Source: Sulfuricella denitrificans (GTDB lineage Bacteria; Pseudomonadota; Gammaproteobacteria; Burkholderiales; Sulfuricellaceae). Taken from it: a stretch of DNA of 64,000 bases. The notes under the pieces were generated by a model. It made no database searches. It had not been told where the DNA came from and saw only the letters and a program-made list of their open reading frames with translations. The position numbers were made by a program, and so were the translations under genes. Location: NCBI GenBank assembly GCA_002632355.1, contig NSJJ01000011.1, forward strand, positions 1-64,000, read 5' to 3'. Numbering within the stretch: the stretch's first letter is position 1; each line of letters starts with the position of its first letter. Shown piece by piece: positions 40,650 to 49,991 of this stretch.

Positions 40650-41627
40650 ATGATTATTCAGGATTTAACCTGCAAAAGCAAAATGGCAGCAGCAGCCAGA
40701 TCCGGCTTTCTCTTTTTCGCCGCGACGACGCTTCTGCTTTCCGGTTGTTCTTCAGTCGCGCCCCGCACCGAACGCACAGCAACCGCACCCGTTGCCAGTA
40801 AACCCGCCAGGGGCGGCGGCTATTATCTGGATGATGGCCCCGGCGACAACCCACCCGCCAATCTCGACGCCATTCCCGATGCCGTGCCGAGAGTCGAACC
40901 GCTACACAAATTTGCCAATCGCCCCTATACCGTGCTGGGCCAGAGTTTTACTCCCGCCACCCAGCTGGGGTCCTACAAGGCGCAAGGAATCGCCTCGTGG
41001 TATGGCCGGCGCTATCACGGCCAGAAAACGGCCATAGGCGAAACCTACGACATGTATGGCATGACCGCTGCGCATCCCACGCTGCCGATCCCAAGTTTCG
41101 CCCGTGTAACCAACACCGACAACGGCAAATCTGTCATCGTGCGCGTCAATGATCGCGGACCTTTCCACAGCAGCAGACTGATCGACCTTTCCTACACTGC
41201 CGCCTACAAGCTGGGCGTACTCAATGGCGGCACCAACCGGGTAGAAGTGGAAAGCATCGACCCGGCAAATGATCAGGTGGCGATCATGAAGCCCCAACCC
41301 CTGCAGGTAACGCCCCTTGCAGCACCGACACCTGTTGCACCAGTCGTGGAAAAAGTTGCCGCCACCCCGGAAACCACCCCTCCCGTCAGCGGCAGCGATG
41401 GCCACGTATTCCTGCAACTGGGCGCATTCAGTTCACGCGACAATGCCGAGAATTTCAGCGCCAAGATGAAGCTGACACTCGGCGCCATGGTGGAAAAATT
41501 GCATATCACTGATGGCGGAGGACTGTTCCGCGTCCGCCTCGGGCCTTACGCCAGCCGTAACGAGGCAGGCCAGATCGCCACGCAGATCAGCCAGGCTGCA
41601 AACATCTCTCCCGTCATCGCGCGCTGA
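40650..41627 (+). CDS. rlpA: Septal ring lytic transglycosylase RlpA
   Basis: The 325-aa lipoprotein has a lipobox LLLSGCSS (lipid-modified Cys near residue 33), a double-psi beta-barrel domain (GIASWYGRRYHGQKTA; VRVNDRGPFHSSRLIDLS) with the catalytic Asp, and a C-terminal SPOR domain (VFLQLGAFSSRDNAE) that binds denuded glycan at the septum. A shorter start at 40683 is possible. It is upstream of dacA. Confidence 0.92.
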   Translation: MIIQDLTCKSKMAAAARSGFLFFAATTLLLSGCSSVAPRTERTATAPVASKPARGGGYYLDDGPGDNPPANLDAIPDAVPRVEPLHKFANRPYTVLGQSFTPATQLGSYKAQGIASWYGRRYHGQKTAIGETYDMYGMTAAHPTLPIPSFARVTNTDNGKSVIVRVNDRGPFHSSRLIDLSYTAAYKLGVLNGGTNRVEVESIDPANDQVAIMKPQPLQVTPLAAPTPVAPVVEKVAATPETTPPVSGSDGHVFLQLGAFSSRDNAENFSAKMKLTLGAMVEKLHITDGGGLFRVRLGPYASRNEAGQIATQISQAANISPVIAR

Positions 41628-41635
41628 AAAGTGCA

Positions 41636-41653
41636 GGCCCGGGGAACCGGGCC
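41636..41653 (+). terminator. GC hairpin with GGAA tetraloop after rlpA
   Basis: GGCCCGG and CCGGGCC pair perfectly around a GGAA tetraloop, 9 bp past the rlpA stop. The stem is very stable but no T tract follows, so it may be a terminator needing Rho or an mRNA 3' end protector before the dacA promoter. Confidence 0.5.
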
Positions 41654-41670
41654 GGGTGGAGACGGTCTGC

Positions 41671-41676
41671 TATAAT
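41671..41676 (+). promoter_or_regulatory. Probable -10 box of dacA
   Basis: A perfect TATAAT lies 27 bp upstream of the dacA ATG. No good -35 hexamer is visible at 16-18 bp, where the GC hairpin lies. Confidence 0.45.
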
Positions 41677-41702
41677 TCAGCATCCCCGATTCAGGAAACC
41701 TC

Positions 41703-42836
41703 ATGAAACATCTGTTGTTGATATTCGCTATTCTTTTCTCGTCCATTTCCGCTGCCGACCAGATTCTGCCTCTGCCACCCGCGCCACCCATTGCTGCCCG
41801 CGCCTACCTGCTCGCCGATTTTTCCAGCGGACGCCTGCTGGTGCAGCAGAACGTCAGCGACCGGATCGAGCCAGCATCCCTGACCAAGCTGATGACCGCC
41901 TACCTGACCTTCGCCGCCATCAAGCAGGGCCGACTCAAAATGGATCAGGTAATGCCGGTTTCGGAAAAGGCCTGGCGCACCGAGGGCTCGCGCATGTTCA
42001 TCGAGATGAACCGGCCCGTCACAGTGGCGGAACTGATCCAGGGCATGATCATCCAGTCCGGCAATGATGCCTGTATCGCGCTGGCGGAGGGCATTGCGGG
42101 AAGCGAGGAAGTATTCGCCCAGATGATGAACCAGCAGGCAGCTCGTCTGGGAATGAAAAACACCCACTTCATGAATTCAACCGGCCTGCCGCACCCGCAG
42201 CACTACACCACGGCCTATGACCTCTCATTGCTGGCGGCCGCCATCATTCGCGACTTTCCCGAGGACTTCAAGTACTACTCGATGAAGGAATATCGCTATA
42301 ACAACATCACCCAGCCCAACCGCAACCGCCTGCTGTGGCTGGACCCAAGCGTGGACGGCATGAAGACCGGGCATACGGAATCGGCGGGATACTGCCTCAT
42401 CGCCACGGCAAAGCGCAACCCGATGCGCCTGATTTCTGTAGTGCTGGGCACCACCTCCGATCACGTGCGCGCCACCGAAAGCCAGAAACTGCTGAACTAC
42501 GGATTCCAGTTCTTTGACAGTCACCGCGTTTACGCCAAAGGCCAGACCATTTCGAATATTCCGGTGTGGAAGGGCAAGGAAAAAACCCTCAAGACGGGCG
42601 TCAGCCAGGATCTGTTGCTGACCCTGCCAAAAGGCCATTACAGCCGGGTCAAGGCCACTGTAACCAGCAAGCAGCCACTGCTCGCCCCGATTTCGGCTGG
42701 CCAGACTGTCGGCACACTGAAGCTCACCCTGGACGACAAGCCTCTGGCGGAATATCCGCTGGTGGCGCAGGAAGAAATGCCGGCTGCCAATATCTTCGGC
42801 CGTGCCTGGGACACCGTCAAACTATGGTTCAAATAG
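41703..42836 (+). CDS. dacA: D-alanyl-D-alanine carboxypeptidase (PBP5/6 type)
   Basis: This 377-aa penicillin-binding protein trims the terminal D-Ala of peptidoglycan stems. It has a signal peptide, the catalytic S59-X-X-K62 (SLTK), SGN (QSGNDAC) and KTG (MKTGHTESAGY), a C-terminal PBP5 beta domain and an amphipathic membrane anchor (ANIFGRAWDTVKLWFK). Its end overlaps dat by 13 bp. Confidence 0.95.
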   Translation: MKHLLLIFAILFSSISAADQILPLPPAPPIAARAYLLADFSSGRLLVQQNVSDRIEPASLTKLMTAYLTFAAIKQGRLKMDQVMPVSEKAWRTEGSRMFIEMNRPVTVAELIQGMIIQSGNDACIALAEGIAGSEEVFAQMMNQQAARLGMKNTHFMNSTGLPHPQHYTTAYDLSLLAAAIIRDFPEDFKYYSMKEYRYNNITQPNRNRLLWLDPSVDGMKTGHTESAGYCLIATAKRNPMRLISVVLGTTSDHVRATESQKLLNYGFQFFDSHRVYAKGQTISNIPVWKGKEKTLKTGVSQDLLLTLPKGHYSRVKATVTSKQPLLAPISAGQTVGTLKLTLDDKPLAEYPLVAQEEMPAANIFGRAWDTVKLWFK

Positions 42837-43687
42837 TCTACCTCAACGGACAGTTTCTGCCGCTGGAAGAAGCCCGCATTCCCGTGCTGGACCGCGGCTT
42901 CATTTTCGGCGACGGCGTGTACGAAGTCATCCCGGTCTACTCGCACCACCCCTTTCGTCTGCAGGATCACCTGAAAAGGTTACAGCACAGCCTGGATGGG
43001 ATTCGTCTCGCCAACCCTTACAAAGATGCCGAATGGGACGCGCTGGTAAAAGAGCTGATCGCCTGTAACGAGGGTGAAGACCAGTACCTCTATCTGCACA
43101 TCACGCGCGGCGTAGCCAGGCGCGACCATGCTTTCCCCAAAAACACGCCGCCTACGGTATTCATGATGAGCAGCCCGCTGCTGCCGCCCGATCCGACCTT
43201 GCGGCAAAACGGCGTGGCCGCCATTACTGCCACGGACAACCGCTGGCTGCGCTGCGACATCAAGGCCATTTCCCTTTTGCCCAACGTGCTGCTGCGCCAG
43301 CAGGCCGTGGATGCCGGCACTGCGGAAACCCTGATGTTGCGCGACGGCTTCCTCAGCGAAGGCTCGGCCAGCAATATCTTCGTGGTCAAAGACAGCATCC
43401 TGCTGGCGCCGCCGAAAGGCCCGCTCATGCTGCCCGGCATCACCTACGATGTGGTATTGGAGCTGGCTGCGGCAAATGGCGTCATGTTCCACGTGGAACC
43501 CGTCCCGGAATGCACCCTGCGCAGCGCTGACGAAATCTGGCTCACTTCGTCCACCAGGGAAATCCTGCCCATTACCCATCTCGATGGCCAGGCGGTCGGC
43601 AGCGGCGCGCCGGGTCCTCTGTACCGTAAGCTGGACCGGCTTTATCAGGATTATAAAGCCACCATCATGAGACAGCCTGCATCATGA
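42824..43687 (+). CDS. dat: D-alanine aminotransferase
   Basis: This 287-aa class IV PLP aminotransferase makes D-amino acids from D-alanine and oxo acids. It has the PLP lysine in DIKAISLLPNVLLRQQA and the family motifs RGFIFGDGVYEVIPVY and SEGSASNIFVV. The ATG at 42824 lies 13 bp inside dacA, so the two are coupled; this fits D-Ala recycling from the cell wall. Confidence 0.92.
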   Translation: MVQIVYLNGQFLPLEEARIPVLDRGFIFGDGVYEVIPVYSHHPFRLQDHLKRLQHSLDGIRLANPYKDAEWDALVKELIACNEGEDQYLYLHITRGVARRDHAFPKNTPPTVFMMSSPLLPPDPTLRQNGVAAITATDNRWLRCDIKAISLLPNVLLRQQAVDAGTAETLMLRDGFLSEGSASNIFVVKDSILLAPPKGPLMLPGITYDVVLELAAANGVMFHVEPVPECTLRSADEIWLTSSTREILPITHLDGQAVGSGAPGPLYRKLDRLYQDYKATIMRQPAS

Positions 43688-43950
43688 GCGATCAGGAAAC
43701 CCTGCTGATATTTCCCTGCGCCTTTCCCGTCAAGATCATGGGGCGGACCGAGGACGGCTTCGCCAACGCCATGCTGGAAGTGGTGCTGCGCCACGCCCCC
43801 GACTTCGACTCCGCATCCATGGCCATGAAGGCCAGCAGCAGCAACAAATACCTCTCCCTCACCTGCACCATTAATGCGACCTCGAAACAGCAGCTTGACG
43901 ACCTGTACCGGGAAATCACCTCGCATCCGATGGTGGTGATGGCGCTATAG
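43684..43950 (+). CDS. ybeD: YbeD (DUF493) family protein
   Basis: The 88-aa protein matches YbeD by length and segments (LIFPCAFPVKIMGR; YLSLTCTINATSKQQLDDLY). The family has a ferredoxin-like, ACT-type fold and unknown function, and always sits between dacA/dat and lipB. It overlaps dat by 4 bp (ATGA). Confidence 0.95.
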   Translation: MSDQETLLIFPCAFPVKIMGRTEDGFANAMLEVVLRHAPDFDSASMAMKASSSNKYLSLTCTINATSKQQLDDLYREITSHPMVVMAL

Positions 43951-43953
43951 ATG

Positions 43954-44037
43954 GTGAAACGTGAAGGGTGAAATGTGAAAAGCACGACAGGCTGCGAGAA
44001 ATCGTCCGCTTCACTTTTCACTTTTCACGCTTCACTC
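43954..44037. repeat. Inverted array of GTGAANN heptads
   Basis: Four tandem heptads GTGAANN (43954-43981) face the reverse complement of four more (44009-44037), separated by 27 bp. Together they can form a long imperfect hairpin. The element spans the ybeD-lipB junction and runs into the coding part of lipB; the fourth heptad is the lipB GTG start. It looks like a small mobile or expanded repeat. Confidence 0.85.
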
Positions 44038-44694
44038 AAGGCGCGGCCCCTGGGTCTGGTTGAATATCAGCCCACCTTCGAGGCCATGAAAGTTTTCACT
44101 GCACAGCGCGGGCCGGAGACGCCGGACGAAATCTGGCTGTTGCAGCACCCTCCGGTCTACACGCTGGGCCTTGCCGGAAAACCCGAGCATCTGCTGCACA
44201 GCAGCGACATTCCGGTGGTGAACATCGATCGAGGCGGCCAGATCACCTACCACGGACCGGGCCAGATCGTGATCTACCTGCTGCTGGATCTGAAACGGCG
44301 GGGCATCGGCGTCAAGGATCTGGTGCGACGCATGGAACAGGCGATCATCGACCTGCTGGCAGCATATGATGTCCATGCCGAGCGGCGCGACAAGGCACCG
44401 GGCGTGTACGTCGGGGAAGCCAAAATCGCTGCGCTGGGCCTCCGGATCAAAAACAATTGCAGCTACCACGGCCTTTGTCTCAACGTGGATATGGACCTCT
44501 CACCCTACGCCAATATCAATCCCTGCGGCTATGCGGGGCTTCAGGTCACACAGACATGCGATCACGGCATCGATGCAGGGTTGGACATGCTGGCGGTGGA
44601 ACTGGCGCGGCAGTTGCAACATCAGTTGGGATATACTCAACCTCATCCAAAGCACGGGGGAAATCCCGAAATCCCCGCGCACTCCGTGGCTTAA
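43975..44694 (+). CDS. lipB: Octanoyltransferase LipB
   Basis: LipB moves octanoyl from acyl carrier protein to lipoyl domains. The 239-aa protein has the [12 protein letters not shown] motif, the catalytic PCGYAG Cys and the Lys in [12 protein letters not shown]. The start GTG is part of the upstream heptad repeat, and the first ~20 residues (through [13 protein letters not shown]) are encoded by that element rather than by normal LipB sequence, which resumes at LGLVEYQ. The following gene is lipA. Confidence 0.93.
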   Translation: MKSTTGCEKSSASLFTFHASLKARPLGLVEYQPTFEAMKVFTAQRGPETPDEIWLLQHPPVYTLGLAGKPEHLLHSSDIPVVNIDRGGQITYHGPGQIVIYLLLDLKRRGIGVKDLVRRMEQAIIDLLAAYDVHAERRDKAPGVYVGEAKIAALGLRIKNNCSYHGLCLNVDMDLSPYANINPCGYAGLQVTQTCDHGIDAGLDMLAVELARQLQHQLGYTQPHPKHGGNPEIPAHSVA

Positions 44695-44707
44695 CTCTAG
44701 GTTTTTC

Positions 44708-45637
44708 ATGGCAGACCCAAAACTTCACAAAGGCGCCGCCAAGACGTCGCGCATCCCGATCAAGATCGTGCCCCAGGAACCGCTGCGCAAGCCGGCCTGG
44801 ATCCGCACCAGAATCTCCTCCGGTGGAAAGTTCGGCGAGATCAAGCAAATCCTGCGCGACAACAACCTGCATACGGTGTGCGAGGAAGCCGCCTGTCCCA
44901 ACATCGGCGAATGTTTCAGCCACGGCACCGCCACTTTCATGATCCTGGGCGACCTGTGCACGCGACGTTGCCCGTTCTGTGACGTGGGCCACGGCAAACC
45001 GCTGCCCCCTGACGCAAACGAACCGGCACAACTGGCGCGCACTATCGCCGCCATGAAGCTGAAATATGTCGTCATCACCAGCGTCGACCGCGATGATCTG
45101 CGCGATGGAGGAGCAGGGCATTTTGCTGCCTGCATCAAGGCTGTGCGCGAGGCTTCGCCCAACACCCGCATCGAGACACTGGTGCCGGATTTCCGCGGCC
45201 GCCTGGAAACTGCGCTGGAAATCCTGTGCAACGAATCGCCGGATGTGCTCAATCACAACCTCGAAACCGTGCCGCGCCTCTACAAACAGGCCCGCCCCGG
45301 CGCAGACTACGCCCACTCGCTGCAACTGCTGCGCGACTTCAAGAAAAAGCACCCAGGCATCCCCACCAAATCCGGTCTGATGGTCGGTCTGGGAGAAACG
45401 GACGAGGAAATCCTCGAAGTCATGCGCGACCTGCGCGCTCACGAGGTGGACATGCTGACCATTGGCCAGTATCTGCAACCCTCGCGCCATCATCTGCCGG
45501 TCACGCGCTTTGTCACGCCTGAGCAGTTCGAGGTTTTTTCCCGGGCAGCCAGCGAAATGGGCTTCAAGAATGCCGCCTGCGGGCCAATGGTGAGATCGAG
45601 CTACCACGCCGACCTGCAGGCGCACGATGTTGTCTGA
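44708..45637 (+). CDS. lipA: Lipoyl synthase LipA
   Basis: LipA inserts two sulfurs into octanoyl-lipoyl domains. The 309-aa radical SAM protein has the auxiliary cluster motif [12 protein letters not shown] and the SAM cluster motif CTRRCPFC. I chose ATG 44708, 13 bp after lipB. The enzyme has standard length. Confidence 0.97.
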   Translation: MADPKLHKGAAKTSRIPIKIVPQEPLRKPAWIRTRISSGGKFGEIKQILRDNNLHTVCEEAACPNIGECFSHGTATFMILGDLCTRRCPFCDVGHGKPLPPDANEPAQLARTIAAMKLKYVVITSVDRDDLRDGGAGHFAACIKAVREASPNTRIETLVPDFRGRLETALEILCNESPDVLNHNLETVPRLYKQARPGADYAHSLQLLRDFKKKHPGIPTKSGLMVGLGETDEEILEVMRDLRAHEVDMLTIGQYLQPSRHHLPVTRFVTPEQFEVFSRAASEMGFKNAACGPMVRSSYHADLQAHDVV

Positions 45638-45670
45638 CAGCTCCACCCATGCACAAAACCGGAGTAAACA

Positions 45671-46150
45671 GTGATTAACAATGACGTATTACGCAGCATT
45701 CGCTATGCACTGGACCTCAGCGATGCAAAAGTGGTGGAGATCATCCGCCTGGCTGAACGCGACATCCCACAGGCCGAAGTGGTGAATTACCTCAGGAAAG
45801 AGGATGAAGCGGATTTTTCCGAATGTGGCGCAGACATCCTGGTGTCGTTTCTGGACGGCCTGATTATCCACAGAAGAGGCAAGATGGAACCCCGACCGGA
45901 GCAGAACAAAAAGCCGGAACGGCGCCTGACCAATAACGCCATCCTGAAAAAACTGCGGGTTGCCTTCGAGCTGAAGGAAGAGGATATGCATCAGGTTCTG
46001 GAACTCGCCGGATTCAGCGTTTCCAAGCCTGAACTGAGCGCCCTGTTCAGGCAAAAGGGCCACAAGAACTACCGCACCTGCGGCGACCAGCTGCTGCGCA
46101 ACTTTTTAAAAGGCCTGGTGATCCGGCTCAGAGGGCCTCAGCAAGCATGA
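45671..46150 (+). CDS. yehS: DUF1456 (YehS) family protein
   Basis: The 159-aa protein has two repeats of the DUF1456 domain (NNDVLRSIRYALDLSD; NNAILKKLRVAFELKE), each a small helical module. Its function is unknown. The GTG start has GGAG upstream, and its stop overlaps the RIO kinase by 4 bp (ATGA), so the two are co-translated. Confidence 0.9.
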   Translation: MINNDVLRSIRYALDLSDAKVVEIIRLAERDIPQAEVVNYLRKEDEADFSECGADILVSFLDGLIIHRRGKMEPRPEQNKKPERRLTNNAILKKLRVAFELKEEDMHQVLELAGFSVSKPELSALFRQKGHKNYRTCGDQLLRNFLKGLVIRLRGPQQA

Positions 46151-46995
46151 AAATCCCCAAAAGGCTTCAGCCGCTGGTCGAGGACGGCCTGGTTGACGAT
46201 GTCGTCCGCCAGCTCATGAGCGGCAAGGAGGCGATGGTCTTCGTGGTGCGCTGCGGGGAAGACGTTCGCTGCGCCAAAGTTTACAAGGAAGCCAACAAAC
46301 GCAGCTTCCGCCAGAGCGTAGACTATACCGAGGGCCGCAAGGTCAGGAACAGCCGTCAGGCGCGCGCCATGGAGAAGGGTTCACGCTATGGCCGCCAGGC
46401 GCAGGAAGAAGCCTGGCAGAGCGCCGAGGTGGACGCCCTGTACCGCCTCGCCGCCGCCGGCGTGCGCGTGCCGAAGCCCTACAATTTCCACGAGGGCGTG
46501 CTGCTCATGGAGCTGGTGACAGACATCGACGGCAATGCTGCCCCGCGGCTCAACGACGTAGTGCTGAGCGAGGAACTCGCCCGTGCCTACCATCACGAGC
46601 TGATTATGCAGGTGGTGCGCATGCTTTGCGCCGGCGTGGTCCATGGAGACCTGTCGGAGTTCAACATCCTGGTCGGCGCTGACGGTCCGGTCATCATCGA
46701 CCTGCCACAGGCCGTCGATGCTGCGGGCAACAAGAACGCCAGCAGCATGCTGGAACGGGATGTCGAAAACCTGACCCACTACTTCGGACGCTTCGCTCCC
46801 GCCCTGCGCAAGACGGACTATGGCAAGGAAATCTGGTCGCTTTACGAAAAGGGCGAACTGCACACCGGGGTCATGCTGACCGGCCGTTTCGAACGCAGCG
46901 AGAAGCCGGCCGACCTTGGCGGCGTGATGCGGGAAATCAATGCCGCACTCGCCGCCGAAGCAGCGCGACAGCGGCCACAGGAAACGGAATTGTAA
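46147..46995 (+). CDS. RIO1-type serine protein kinase
   Basis: This 282-aa kinase has the RIO signatures GKEAMVFVV near the ATP loop, the catalytic VHGDLSEFNIL (Asp of the HGD motif) and the metal-binding IIDLPQAVD. In bacteria RIO1-like kinases occur patchily and substrates are unknown. It is coupled to the DUF1456 gene, which may encode its partner or substrate. Confidence 0.9.
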   Translation: MKIPKRLQPLVEDGLVDDVVRQLMSGKEAMVFVVRCGEDVRCAKVYKEANKRSFRQSVDYTEGRKVRNSRQARAMEKGSRYGRQAQEEAWQSAEVDALYRLAAAGVRVPKPYNFHEGVLLMELVTDIDGNAAPRLNDVVLSEELARAYHHELIMQVVRMLCAGVVHGDLSEFNILVGADGPVIIDLPQAVDAAGNKNASSMLERDVENLTHYFGRFAPALRKTDYGKEIWSLYEKGELHTGVMLTGRFERSEKPADLGGVMREINAALAAEAARQRPQETEL

Positions 46996-47000
46996 AGGTC

Positions 47001-47312
47001 ATGGCCAAAGCCGGACACACACCCATCTCCTGCGCTTCGTGCGAGGCCTGCTGTTGCAGGCTGGAAGTGTTGCTGATGGCCGGCGATGACATCCCCTTCC
47101 GCCTGACAGCAGAGAATCCATGGGGCGGACAGGTGATGGCGCGCATGGAAGATGGCTGGTGCGCGGCCCTGGACAGAAACACCATGCTGTGCCGGATTTA
47201 TGCGCTCAGGCCATCCATCTGCCGTGATTATCAGGAAGGGGACAGCGATTGTATCGGACAGCGCGCCCGGCTGATGCCGCATCGCATTGTTGCAGCCGGA
47301 AAAGTGGTGTAG
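47001..47312 (+). CDS. YkgJ-family cysteine cluster protein
   Basis: The 103-aa protein has the YkgJ pattern of clustered cysteines (SCASCEACCC; CRIYALRPSICRDY; DC), likely binding zinc or an iron-sulfur cluster. It lies 5 bp after the RIO kinase and 11 bp before a secreted His/Cys protein. A metal-related role is inferred from the following zinc genes. Confidence 0.85.
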   Translation: MAKAGHTPISCASCEACCCRLEVLLMAGDDIPFRLTAENPWGGQVMARMEDGWCAALDRNTMLCRIYALRPSICRDYQEGDSDCIGQRARLMPHRIVAAGKVV

Positions 47313-47323
47313 GGTAGGCTCCG

Positions 47324-47644
47324 ATGAAAGACCGCTCGCGACTGCTCCTGTTTCTGGCCCTTGCCTTCTCCCTGCTGTTTGCCCAGCAGGGAGCAGCGAT
47401 GCACGCCCTGTCGCACCTGGGCGAGACGCTGCCAAGCCACTCACAGCAGGACAAGCAGCTCCCTCATTCACCCGCCTGCGACAAATGCGTGGTGTATGCC
47501 GGCATCGGCAGCGCGCTGACCGCCAGCGCACTGACCCTGCCCGCCGCCGTCGTCCACGACAGGCATCTTGAGCTTATTCCCGCGTCGCTGCTTTCCTGGC
47601 CCGCCGGTTCCTACCTCGCCCGGGCACCTCCCACTCTCGTCTGA
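47324..47644 (+). CDS. DUF2946-like secreted His/Cys protein
   Basis: This 106-aa protein has a signal peptide (about residues 1-25), then a His-rich stretch (MHALSHLGETLPSHSQQD) and a CDKC pair. It resembles DUF2946 proteins linked to metal handling, but the match is by style rather than by certain identity. It sits between the YkgJ and porin genes in the zinc-uptake-like operon. Confidence 0.75.
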   Translation: MKDRSRLLLFLALAFSLLFAQQGAAMHALSHLGETLPSHSQQDKQLPHSPACDKCVVYAGIGSALTASALTLPAAVVHDRHLELIPASLLSWPAGSYLARAPPTLV

Positions 47645-47702
47645 ACCACATCTCAAGCGGCCAGCAAGGCCATTCCGACCTTTTGTTCCGACGAGGCAAC
47701 CC

Positions 47703-49073
47703 ATGTTTAGACGCAAACTCATTGCGTCCGGCATCACGCTGATGCTGGGCGCGCCCCTGTCCGCTTTCGCTGCGGACAATGCGGAAATGCAGCAAATCCG
47801 CAATGAAATTAAAGCCATGAAGCAGAGCTATGAAGCCCGCATCGAAGCCCTGGAACAACGCCTGCAACGCGCCGAAGCCCTGGCCGGCAAGGCAGAAAAC
47901 AGCGCCGCTGCGGCTGAATCGCTGGCACCACAAACGCCTAGCAGCACTTCGCCCGGTGCCGCCAATGCTTTCAACCCGGCCATATCGATGATCCTGTCCG
48001 GCACTTACGCCAGCCTCAAACAGGACCCGGCGAGCTACCGCATCACCGGCTTCATTCCCGGCGGGGAGACCGGACCCGGAACACGCGGCTTCAGCCTGGC
48101 AGAGTCAGAACTGATAGTGAGCGCAAACATCGACCCCGACTTTCACGGCCATCTTACCCTGGCCGTATCTCCGGAAAACACGCTGGGTGTGGAAGAGGCA
48201 GCAATCCAGACCACGACGCTGGGGCATGGCCTCGCCGCCAAAGCCGGGCGTTTTTATTCCGGCATCGGCTACCTCAACGGTCAGCATGCCCACGCCTGGG
48301 ATTTCGTTGATGCCCCGCTTGCCTACAGGGCATTTCTTGGCCGCCAGTACGGCAACGACGGGGTGCAACTGAAATGGATCGCTCCGACGGACACCTTTCT
48401 CGAATTCGGCGCCGAGGTTGGGCGCGGCAGCAATTTCCCCGGCTCGGAGCGCAACAAGAACGGCGTCGGCTCGTATGCCCTGTTCGCCCATGCGGGCGAT
48501 GATGTCGGCACAGAGCATAGCTGGCGTACCGGCATCTCCTGGCTGCAAAACACCGCCAAGGCGCGTGCCTATGACGATCCCGTCAGCGGGGTCAGCAATG
48601 CGCTGGATGGCAGCAGCAGCTTGTGGCTGGCCGATTTCGTGTGGAAATGGGCGCCCAATGGCAATCCTGCCTACCGCAACTTCAAGTTGCAGGGGGAATA
48701 CTTCCGCCGCCTTGAAAATGGCGACCTGACCTTCGACACCACCGGCATCGCGAGCACGGACCGCTACAGCGCCACCCAGTCGGGCTGGTATCTGCAGGGC
48801 ATTTACCAGTTCATGCCGCACTGGCGCGCCGGCCTGCGTACCGACCGGCTCGACAGCGGCACGGCGGACTATGGCGCAGGCAACAGCGCCTATCTGAGCC
48901 CGTCTACCTACCGGCCTGCGCGCAACAGCCTGATGGTCGATTATTCCCCCAGCGAATTCAGCCGCCTGCGCTTGCAACTTTCCCGGGACAAATCACGCGA
49001 AGGCAGCACCGACAACCAGTTTTTCCTGCAATACATCATGAGCCTGGGGGCTCATGGCGCGCACACGTTCTAG
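47703..49073 (+). CDS. Outer-membrane porin with N-terminal coiled coil (DcaP-like)
   Basis: The 456-aa protein has a signal peptide (cleavage near AFAAD), a coiled coil (residues about 25-75, IRNEIKAMKQSYEARIEALE) and a beta-barrel ending in Phe (AHGAHTF). The layout is like DcaP-type trimeric porins. It is 9 bp before znuA, so it may admit zinc or a zinc chelate. I chose ATG 47703; upstream sequence in frame has no signal peptide. Confidence 0.82.
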   Translation: MFRRKLIASGITLMLGAPLSAFAADNAEMQQIRNEIKAMKQSYEARIEALEQRLQRAEALAGKAENSAAAAESLAPQTPSSTSPGAANAFNPAISMILSGTYASLKQDPASYRITGFIPGGETGPGTRGFSLAESELIVSANIDPDFHGHLTLAVSPENTLGVEEAAIQTTTLGHGLAAKAGRFYSGIGYLNGQHAHAWDFVDAPLAYRAFLGRQYGNDGVQLKWIAPTDTFLEFGAEVGRGSNFPGSERNKNGVGSYALFAHAGDDVGTEHSWRTGISWLQNTAKARAYDDPVSGVSNALDGSSSLWLADFVWKWAPNGNPAYRNFKLQGEYFRRLENGDLTFDTTGIASTDRYSATQSGWYLQGIYQFMPHWRAGLRTDRLDSGTADYGAGNSAYLSPSTYRPARNSLMVDYSPSEFSRLRLQLSRDKSREGSTDNQFFLQYIMSLGAHGAHTF

Positions 49074-49082
49074 GAGGCCGCA

Positions 49083-49991
49083 ATGCTGAAACGAATTCTG
49101 AAAATCTCGCTAATGGCCGCACTGGCCATCTTCTCGCTGCCTTCTTTGGGCGCACTCAACATCCTTGCCTGCGAACCGGAATGGGGTGCGCTTGCCAGCG
49201 AACTGGGAGGCGACAAAGTGACGGTCTACAACGCCACCAACGCGCTGCAGGACCCCCACACCATCCAGGCCAGACCCAGCCTGCTGGCCCGCGCCCGCAA
49301 CGCGAACCTGCTCGCCTGCACCGGGGCGGAGCTGGAAACCGGCTGGCTGCCGATCCTGCTGCGCCAGTCCGGCAATGCTGCAATCCAGCCCGGCAGGCCG
49401 GGCAACTTCGAGGCCGCGGCCTATGTGCAGAAACTGGAAATCCCGGCCCGTCTCGACCGGGCCGATGGCGATGTCCACGCCTCGGGCAATCCGCACATCC
49501 AGACCGACCCGCGCAACATCGCGCTGGTGGCGGATGCGCTGGCAAAACGCCTGAGCCAGCTCGACCCGGCCAATGCCGCTTACTACCAGACACTTCACAA
49601 AGCCTTTGCGGAGAAATGGCAAACTGCCATCCAGCGCTGGGAAAAACAGGCCACTCCCCTCAGGGGCATGCCGGTTGTGGTGCAGCACAAGGCCTTCCCC
49701 TACCTCAGCCGCTGGCTGGGGCTGAGGGAAATTGCAGCGCTCGAGCCCAAGCCCGGCGTTGAACCGAGTAGCAGCCACCTCGGCGAGGTCCTGGCACAGA
49801 TATCGTCACAGCCGGTAAAAATGGTCCTGCGTGCCGCCTATCAGGATGGCAGGTCATCCGAATGGCTAGCCGAGCGAGCCAGTATTCACGCCGTGGCGCT
49901 GCCGTTTACCGTTGGCGGCTCCGAGCAGGCGCGTGACCTGTTCGGCCTGTTCGACGACACCCTGCAGAAACTTCTGGCCGCCGCCAAATGA
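49083..49991 (+). CDS. znuA: Zinc ABC transporter substrate-binding protein (ZnuA-like)
   Basis: The 302-aa periplasmic protein of the cluster A-I family has a signal peptide and His ligands at QDPHTIQARPS, GNPHIQTDPRN and VQHKAFPY. The start has AGGAGG 5 nt upstream. It overlaps the permease gene by 4 bp. It lacks the long His-rich loop of some ZnuA, so manganese is possible. Confidence 0.87.
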   Translation: MLKRILKISLMAALAIFSLPSLGALNILACEPEWGALASELGGDKVTVYNATNALQDPHTIQARPSLLARARNANLLACTGAELETGWLPILLRQSGNAAIQPGRPGNFEAAAYVQKLEIPARLDRADGDVHASGNPHIQTDPRNIALVADALAKRLSQLDPANAAYYQTLHKAFAEKWQTAIQRWEKQATPLRGMPVVVQHKAFPYLSRWLGLREIAALEPKPGVEPSSSHLGEVLAQISSQPVKMVLRAAYQDGRSSEWLAERASIHAVALPFTVGGSEQARDLFGLFDDTLQKLLAAAK

